A DNA stretch of 11,969 nt from Dehalococcoidales bacterium (GTDB lineage Bacteria; Chloroflexota; Dehalococcoidia; Dehalococcoidales; UBA5760). A model generated the notes under the pieces. That model was not told the DNA's origin and searched no databases. It saw nothing but the letters and a program-made list of their open reading frames with translations. The stretch lies in NCBI GenBank assembly GCA_030640485.1, contig DAOWJG010000061.1:1-11969 (forward strand), given 5' to 3'. The position numbers and the translations under genes were made by a program. Position 1 is the first letter of the stretch; each line of letters begins with the position of its first letter. Below are positions 7,455-11,969 of this stretch, piece after piece.

Positions 7455-9254
7455 GTGCCTAAAGATACCGTTATAAATAAAAAGGAGTTATACAGTTTAA
7501 CCACGGGAAGGCCGGTTACCTCTCTAAGCTCCGTCTCCTCCCCATTAGAGGAATATCAGATCGCCTTTAGGGAACGAGCCCATCCTTTCCTAAATTACTA
7601 TACCTTTAGTCAAGGGCAGGTTGAAAAGCGGAGCCTGACCAGAGGGGAGTTCTGGGAGCTTGCCGATTCAGCGGCGGCACATCTTAGCCAGCTTGGGATA
7701 TCAAAGGGCAGCCGGGTAGTTCATTTCTTTGCCTCTAATAGCTTATACGACCTGGCATTTAGGCTGGCAGCTGTTCTGGTAGGGTATGTGCCGGTTACTA
7801 TTAATTGGCAGGCAGACGATAATGAACGTATCTGTTATAAAGCAACCGTAACCGGTTCAAAACTGCTCATCTATGACAGCAGTCTTGCCAGCCGGGTAGA
7901 GACGCTAAAGCCCAACCTAGCCAATATATCCTTTCTTGAAGCTGAAGAAATTGAGCGCTGTAAACCGGCTGGCGGGTGGGTTTCCCCAGGACTTGCCTGG
8001 GATGATGAACGAATAGTCATTTTTACCTCCGGCACCACGGGTAAACCCCGAGGGGTCAGCCTATCCCACCAGAGCCTGCTAAGTAGTCGGCTTATCTTTG
8101 AACAGTATTTCGGTATGTCTAACACCTCCGGATTAGATTTACTATTAATCAACCCTCTGCACCACGTTAATTCAACCGTTTTATCAGATTGGGGGCTGAG
8201 TCGAAGCCAGGCGATAATCCATCTGCTGGAACGCTATACGACACCCTACTGGGAAATACTTACCGAAGTAGCTTCCACAAAGCGTGACTGGCTCATTACC
8301 GCTCTGGTTTCTCGCCATATTGATTTTCTGGAATCCCTCGCTGCTGAATCACGATTACCGGTTGAAGAGGCCAAGATTAAGGAGGCGCTAAGCAAAACCG
8401 ATATCCTGATTGGGTCGGCTCCGGTAGGACCGAAAACAATAAAGAGTATCCTCAAGTTTAGCCATCGCTTGCCGCACGTGCGTTTTGGCTCCACTGAGAC
8501 CTGCCTTGAGGTAATGGCTACCCCAACGGTAATGTCTCACCATGAACTCCTAGCGGCGTTTGAGGCGGGATGGTCACACCACTATCAAGGTGAAGATGTG
8601 GCCGGCTATTACATAGGTCGGGAGCACTTCCCCTTTACCCGGGTCAAAGTAGTGAAGTCCATTGACCCGGAGCGAGATGAGTATATGCATGAGTGCCAAA
8701 TCAGCGAGCCGGGATACCTAATAACCCAGGGGCCAAATATCATGAGCGGCTACGTTGATGATGCTAAAGCCACGGAGGCTGCTTTCAAGGAAGGCTGGTA
8801 TGTCGGTCTTAGAGATATTGCCTTTGCCTTGAGGAACAAAAGAGATGGTAAGCTAGACTACTACTGGATGTCCCGAGATTCTGAGCTTCTTATCCGCGGG
8901 GGGGCTAACTACGCCTACGACCAGGTGGCCGCCGAGCTGGGCAAGTTTCTGGTGGCAAACTTTCGCCTGGAGCCGACACAATTTCAGCTTGCCATAATTG
9001 GTCTCCGGTTAGAAAGTGAACATGAAGATAGTTGTTGCGTAACCATCGAGCTCAGCCAGAAGGCAAGCCATATTGCCTCAGAGCTAGAGACAACTTTTTT
9101 GGCAAAGGCAGCCAGTATGGTTTCCAAAGGCAGCCATCCTGATTATTTGCGCCTAGCACCAATCCCCCGAAATTTTAAGGGCGCCATACTTTATCCTCAG
9201 TTAAAGCAAGATTTTGAGGATGCCGTTAAGCACAAGACGGTGTTCCAATGCTAG
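7455..9254 (+). CDS. Divergent AMP-forming acyl-CoA synthetase-like protein
   Basis: This 599-aa protein belongs to the ANL adenylate-forming superfamily. Visible core motifs are the phosphate loop TSGTTGKPRG (191-200), PLHHVNS (234-240), the A5-like FGSTET (344-349), and SRDSELLIRGG (473-483) in the hinge region. Two features are atypical. The usual TGD aspartate motif appears as GLRD (451-454). The C-terminal lysine loop, normally PRTxxGKI, reads PRNFKGAIL, so Ala577 occupies the position of the catalytic lysine, although Lys575 stands two residues earlier. The first half-reaction may therefore be weakened, or another residue may serve. Translation starts at a GTG with GGAGG 7 nt upstream. 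The gene begins 46 bp after the exporter permease and is probably co-transcribed, so it might activate or modify an exported acyl compound. That link is inference; substrate and product are unknown. Confidence 0.85.
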   Translation: MPKDTVINKKELYSLTTGRPVTSLSSVSSPLEEYQIAFRERAHPFLNYYTFSQGQVEKRSLTRGEFWELADSAAAHLSQLGISKGSRVVHFFASNSLYDLAFRLAAVLVGYVPVTINWQADDNERICYKATVTGSKLLIYDSSLASRVETLKPNLANISFLEAEEIERCKPAGGWVSPGLAWDDERIVIFTSGTTGKPRGVSLSHQSLLSSRLIFEQYFGMSNTSGLDLLLINPLHHVNSTVLSDWGLSRSQAIIHLLERYTTPYWEILTEVASTKRDWLITALVSRHIDFLESLAAESRLPVEEAKIKEALSKTDILIGSAPVGPKTIKSILKFSHRLPHVRFGSTETCLEVMATPTVMSHHELLAAFEAGWSHHYQGEDVAGYYIGREHFPFTRVKVVKSIDPERDEYMHECQISEPGYLITQGPNIMSGYVDDAKATEAAFKEGWYVGLRDIAFALRNKRDGKLDYYWMSRDSELLIRGGANYAYDQVAAELGKFLVANFRLEPTQFQLAIIGLRLESEHEDSCCVTIELSQKASHIASELETTFLAKAASMVSKGSHPDYLRLAPIPRNFKGAILYPQLKQDFEDAVKHKTVFQC

Positions 9255-9294
9255 GGTCGCCACTTCTCTCCCGACTAGGATTAGCTTTAACACC

Positions 9295-9311
9295 AGGATA
9301 AGGCTTATCCT
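9295..9311 (+). terminator. Palindrome, possible weak terminator of the ABC/ligase operon
   Basis: AGGATAA (9295-9301) and TTATCCT (9305-9311) are perfect inverted arms around GGC, 41 bp after the ligase stop codon. The following TTATTATCC is only partly T-rich, so terminator strength is doubtful. An 8-bp-arm palindrome with a single central G is the alternative reading, as an operator. Confidence 0.4.
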
Positions 9312-9373
9312 TTATTATCCAGACCACCAAGCCAAGTGCAGTCCTCACCCCCTTCCAGGCCCCCAGCCTTGGT

Positions 9374-9403
9374 TTGATTTTCGCACCTAATCTCTGCTTA
9401 AAT
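9374..9403 (+). promoter_or_regulatory. Candidate promoter of the rplY operon
   Basis: TTGATT (9374-9379) and TTAAAT (9398-9403) are 18 nt apart, directly upstream of the AGGAGG ribosome binding site (9417-9422) of rplY. The -35 box fits well and the -10 box fits moderately. Its position after a possible terminator supports a separate transcript. Confidence 0.4.
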
Positions 9404-9428
9404 AGTAAAGGATAGAAGGAGGTAATAA

Positions 9429-10061
9429 ATGGAGGGTCTAACGCTAAAAGCCACCACCAGAGACATATTAGGCAAGAAGACTAGATTTCTGCGCCGTCAG
9501 GGTATAACCCCGGCTCATCTCTTTGGGCACAGTCTTAAATCCCTGGCACTACAGTGCGATACTGCCGAACTTCAGCACCTTATAGCTCAAGCCGGTACGA
9601 GCACGCTTTTTAACCTTGAGATTGATTCCGAAAAGCGACCCAGAAAGGTGCTCGTCCGCGAGATTCAAAAAGACGTATTCGGGAAGCAACTTCTTCACGT
9701 CGATTTCTACCAGATAAGAAAGACCGAGAAGATAAAAGCCGATATTCCCATTGTCTTAGTTGGCGAGGCGCCGGCGATGACAGTAAAGAGACGTTTACTG
9801 GCGCAGACTCTTGCCAGCTTGAGTGTTGAGTGCCTGCCCGATAAGTTGCCACCAGAGATAAGGGTTGACTTGAGTCCCCTCGAGGAGGTGGAGCAGGCAA
9901 TCCATGTAAAAGACCTTGTTTTAGACCCGGCTATTACCGTAGCAAACAACCCTAACCAGCTAATAGTTAAGGTCAGTGAAAAGGCGGCGAAAGTAGAAGA
10001 GGAAGTAGTTGAGGTCGAGGTAGAAGCAGCAGCGGAGCCAGAAGCGCCACCGACGGAATAA
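9429..10061 (+). CDS. rplY: 50S ribosomal protein L25, general stress protein CTC type
   Basis: This 210-aa protein matches the long (CTC/TL5) form of L25, which binds 5S rRNA in the large subunit. The N-terminal 5S-binding beta-barrel (about 1-97) shows the ATTRD...G..TRFLRRQG start and the conserved KVLVREIQKD...LLHVDFYQI block (73-96). The C-terminal CTC domain (about 100-185) carries VGEAPAMTVK and SVECLPDKLPPEIRVDLS. An acidic, alanine- and proline-rich tail (190-210) follows, common in this form. Two positions are unusual: PAHLFGHS replaces the common PAVxYG sequence, and the glycine pair usually found after GEAP-x-V is replaced by Arg-Arg (121-122). AGGAGG lies 6 nt before the ATG. The usual partner gene for peptidyl-tRNA hydrolase is not adjacent; an amidohydrolase follows after 40 bp. 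Confidence 0.93.
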   Translation: MEGLTLKATTRDILGKKTRFLRRQGITPAHLFGHSLKSLALQCDTAELQHLIAQAGTSTLFNLEIDSEKRPRKVLVREIQKDVFGKQLLHVDFYQIRKTEKIKADIPIVLVGEAPAMTVKRRLLAQTLASLSVECLPDKLPPEIRVDLSPLEEVEQAIHVKDLVLDPAITVANNPNQLIVKVSEKAAKVEEEVVEVEVEAAAEPEAPPTE

Positions 10062-10101
10062 GCTGGCACCCCTATCTAAGCCGCAGTAAGGATTCTACTA
10101 C

Positions 10102-10965
10102 ATGATTATTGACTTCCATACTCACGTATTTCCACCCAAGATAAAGAAAAACCGCGATAAATATATCAATGCCGACCCTTGCTTTGCCCTGCTGTATGCC
10201 CGAAAGGATGCTAAGCTCGCCACGGCTGATGAACTCGTTGCCAGCATGGATAAAGAAGGGGTGGATAAATCAGTCATTACTAACATTGGCTGGACGACCC
10301 ACGAGCTCTGTGTTGAGACCAACGACTACATCCTGGAGTCAATCGCCCGTTACCCCAACCGCCTAATTGGCTTCGGCGCAGTTCAGCCACGCTCGCATGA
10401 AGCCGCTATAGCTGAAGTCGAGCGCTGTGTCAGTGGTGGGATAAAGGGGATTGGTGAACTCAGACCGGATATGCAACTACTGGACCTAACCGACAGTCAA
10501 GTGATGACACCTTTCATTGAGGTAATAAGGAAGCACAAACTAATCCTTCTCTTTCACGCTTCTGAACCCGTTGGCCATGAGTATCCGGGGAAAGGGAGCA
10601 TTACTCCAGCCATGCTCTACTCCTTGATTACCAGCTTCCCCGATGTGACCATTGTCGGCGCTCACTGGGGCGGCGGCCTACCCTTCTATGCTCTAATGCC
10701 CGAGGTGAAAAGAGCGATGAAAAACGTCTTTTTTGATACCGCCGCCTCACCCCTTTTATACCGCCCTCAAGTATACCATCAGGTTACCCAGCTTGTGGGT
10801 AGCGATAAGGTCCTCTTCGGTAGCGACTGGCCACTGTTAGCCCAGGGGCAGTTACTTAAGGAGATTAATTCCCTGGACTTATCTAAAGAAACTAAGAGCC
10901 TGATGCTATCGGGTAATGCCCAGCGGCTACTTAGTATTGAAAGCGAACCGAATAATAAGGCCTGA
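10102..10965 (+). CDS. Metal-dependent amidohydrolase (amidohydrolase-2 family)
   Basis: This 287-aa TIM-barrel hydrolase has no signal peptide and is probably cytoplasmic. Predicted metal and catalytic residues appear in order: His6 and His8 in DFHTHVFPP, Glu119 in GIGEL, His152 in LLFHASEP, His188 in VGAHWGGG, and Asp242 in LFGSDWPL. This pattern fits the PF04909 family of decarboxylases and hydrolases (ACMSD-like), and length is normal for the group. The substrate cannot be assigned; members act on lactones, carboxylated aromatics and related compounds. An AAGGA site lies 9 nt before the ATG. The start codon follows rplY by 40 bp and the stop codon is only 2 bp before thpR, so it belongs to a tight co-transcribed set. 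Confidence 0.88.
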   Translation: MIIDFHTHVFPPKIKKNRDKYINADPCFALLYARKDAKLATADELVASMDKEGVDKSVITNIGWTTHELCVETNDYILESIARYPNRLIGFGAVQPRSHEAAIAEVERCVSGGIKGIGELRPDMQLLDLTDSQVMTPFIEVIRKHKLILLFHASEPVGHEYPGKGSITPAMLYSLITSFPDVTIVGAHWGGGLPFYALMPEVKRAMKNVFFDTAASPLLYRPQVYHQVTQLVGSDKVLFGSDWPLLAQGQLLKEINSLDLSKETKSLMLSGNAQRLLSIESEPNNKA

Positions 10966-10967
10966 GT

Positions 10968-11567
10968 ATGGAGCAGATTCGTTGTTTCATTGCCATTGAG
11001 CTACCGGCTGAGTTAAAGCTAAAACTTACTCAGCTTGAAGCTCAACTAAAAGCGGACAACCAGCCCTGGGTGAAGTGGGTTAGGCCCGATAGTATTCACC
11101 TGACACTCAAGTTCCTGGGTAATATCGCCGTCGACATGACCGCAGCTATAACCGGAGCAATCGAGGAGTCAGCTCGGGGGATAATACCTTTTCACCTGAG
11201 GGCTAGCGAACTGGGAGTTTTCCCTAATTTAAAGCGGGCTCAGGTAGCCTGGGTGGGAATGAGCGGGGAGGTAGACAAGCTAAGCCAGTTACAGGAGCGC
11301 CTTGAGTCTAACCTGACTCCACTGGGCTTTACTCCTGAGTCACGGTCCTTTACCCCACACTTGACCCTAGCCCGCCTCAGCAACCGGGCATCGTTAGATG
11401 ACCGGCAAAGATTTGGAAAGCTGATAGCCAGCACCAGATTTGAAGCCGGCGATATTGAGGTGGATGCCATCAGTCTAATAAGGAGCCAGCTAACCAGAGG
11501 AGGGGCCATTTATAGTCGCCTTAGTCTAGTCAGGTTCAAGAGCGATAGTCCACTAAATAAAATCTGA
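10968..11567 (+). CDS. thpR: RNA 2',3'-cyclic phosphodiesterase (2H family)
   Basis: This 199-aa protein has the two HxTL signatures of the 2H phosphoesterase/ligase-like superfamily: HLTL at residues 44-47 and HLTL at 131-134. The N-terminal RCFIAIELP and the HLTLKFLG...HLTLARL layout match ThpR (formerly LigT). The enzyme opens 2',3'-cyclic phosphates at RNA ends to 2'-phosphates. Its length is typical and it should be a soluble cytoplasmic protein. It begins 2 bp after the amidohydrolase stop, with a weak AAGG site inside the end of that gene, suggesting translational coupling. Placement downstream of a ribosomal protein fits a translation/RNA-processing operon, although the amidohydrolase between them has no evident link. 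Confidence 0.92.
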   Translation: MEQIRCFIAIELPAELKLKLTQLEAQLKADNQPWVKWVRPDSIHLTLKFLGNIAVDMTAAITGAIEESARGIIPFHLRASELGVFPNLKRAQVAWVGMSGEVDKLSQLQERLESNLTPLGFTPESRSFTPHLTLARLSNRASLDDRQRFGKLIASTRFEAGDIEVDAISLIRSQLTRGGAIYSRLSLVRFKSDSPLNKI

Positions 11568-11570
11568 ATG

Positions 11571-11592
11571 GGTGGGGCCAAATAATCCCACC
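11571..11592 (+). terminator. Weak stem-loop after thpR
   Basis: GGTGGG (11571-11576) and CCCACC (11587-11592) form a perfect 6-bp GC-rich stem around a 10-nt loop, 3 bp after the thpR stop. No T-run follows, so termination would be weak or factor-dependent. Confidence 0.35.
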
Positions 11593-11600
11593 AGAAGTCC

Positions 11601-11630
11601 TTGTCAACGGCTAACCACCTAGTGTATACT
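11601..11630 (+). promoter_or_regulatory. Promoter of the small zinc-ribbon gene
   Basis: TTGTCA (11601-11606) and TATACT (11625-11630) are separated by 18 nt, both 5 of 6 matches to the sigma-70 consensus. Predicted transcription starts near 11637, giving a leader of about 29 nt before the ATG at 11666. Confidence 0.65.
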
Positions 11631-11665
11631 ATAGAAAATTCGACCTTGGTTGGGAGGTGGACTTA

Positions 11666-11878
11666 ATGGACCAAATTAATTTCCCTAAGTGTCAGAAGTG
11701 TAATACCGGAGACCTGGTACCCCTGTCTGATTTTGGTAGCCAAGGAGCAGCTATTCATTACAAAGCCTGGGTTTGCACCAATCCTGATTGTGGCTTTAAC
11801 CTGAAAATCAGGAATGGGGATGTCTATATTAATGAACCCATCATGAGCGGAACGCTCCACAGCAGCCGCTCCCACTAG
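11666..11878 (+). CDS. Small four-cysteine zinc-ribbon protein, function unknown
   Basis: This 70-aa soluble protein has CxxC (Cys9, Cys12) and Cx4C (Cys37, Cys42) pairs spaced as in a zinc ribbon. Residues 25-50, including the WVCTNPDCGFNLKIRNGD region, look like the second knuckle and following strand. The C-terminal 20 residues are polar with serine and histidine and probably disordered. I do not recognise a named family. Zinc ribbons of this size occur in nucleic-acid-binding or adaptor proteins, but nothing here proves that. The start is ATG 11666, with GGAGG (11653-11657) 8 nt upstream; an in-frame GTG at 11657 overlaps that site and is less likely. It has its own promoter and appears monocistronic within the window. 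Confidence 0.75.
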   Translation: MDQINFPKCQKCNTGDLVPLSDFGSQGAAIHYKAWVCTNPDCGFNLKIRNGDVYINEPIMSGTLHSSRSH

Positions 11879-11969
11879 CCACTCAAACACCGCTAGTTTC
11901 CCCGAACTTCAGATGGTAGGTGATAGTTTTGACGGTGCTTCCTCAATCAGTAAAACTCAAGAGGATTGC
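11879..11969. other. Window end, no gene recognised
   Basis: The last 91 bases contain no supported reading frame. TTGACG (11929-11934) and TAAAAC (11951-11956), 16 nt apart, could be a promoter for a plus-strand gene beyond the edge, but the match is weak. Confidence 0.3.

Noticed and set aside
9707..10069. 120-codon minus-strand open frame opposite rplY
   Set aside because: The serine/threonine-rich start arises from the antisense of the acidic L25 tail. No independent support.

Overview
The window looks like an ordinary bacterial chromosomal segment with roughly balanced base composition. Shine-Dalgarno sites are strong (AGGAGG-like) and the genes are closely packed. The gene set suggests an anaerobic Chloroflexota, Dehalococcoidia-like lineage: an ADP-forming acyl-CoA synthetase fused to a GNAT domain, an ArsA/Get3-like ATPase, a tandem universal stress protein, a CTC-type ribosomal protein L25 and a DrrA/B-type exporter. 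This assignment is an inference from gene content and general style; no rRNA or other decisive marker is present.

Left half (1-5243, all minus strand). Reading in the direction of transcription, the order is: a tandem UspA-domain stress protein (5243-4278), a GNAT/NDP-forming acyl-CoA synthetase fusion (4099-1391), an ArsA-family ATPase with a C-terminal HSP20-like domain (1264-80), and the first 17 codons of another gene that leaves the window (53-1). The last two are 26 bp apart and probably co-transcribed. A good sigma-70-like promoter precedes the stress protein gene.

Centre (5244-5635). This is the divergent intergenic region between the two transcriptional blocks. It carries the stress-gene promoter, a conspicuous imperfect hairpin at 5393-5421, and the leader of the ABC operon. 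I found no convincing gene in it.

Right half (5636-11969, all plus strand). An ABC-2 exporter (ATPase plus permease) is followed 46 bp later by a divergent AMP-forming acyl-CoA synthetase-like protein that lacks the usual C-terminal catalytic lysine. After a 174-bp gap with a palindrome and a candidate promoter come rplY (L25/CTC), a metal-dependent amidohydrolase and thpR (RNA 2',3'-cyclic phosphodiesterase). A small four-cysteine zinc-ribbon protein then has its own well-formed promoter. The last 91 bases hold no recognisable gene.

Functionally the window mixes acyl-CoA energy metabolism and protein acylation, stress response, export, translation and RNA processing. I saw no mobile element, CRISPR array, tRNA or rRNA, and no clear new defence-type system. 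The most unusual items are the acyl-CoA synthetase/GNAT fusion with both catalytic histidines retained, and the atypical AMP-ligase coupled to an exporter.
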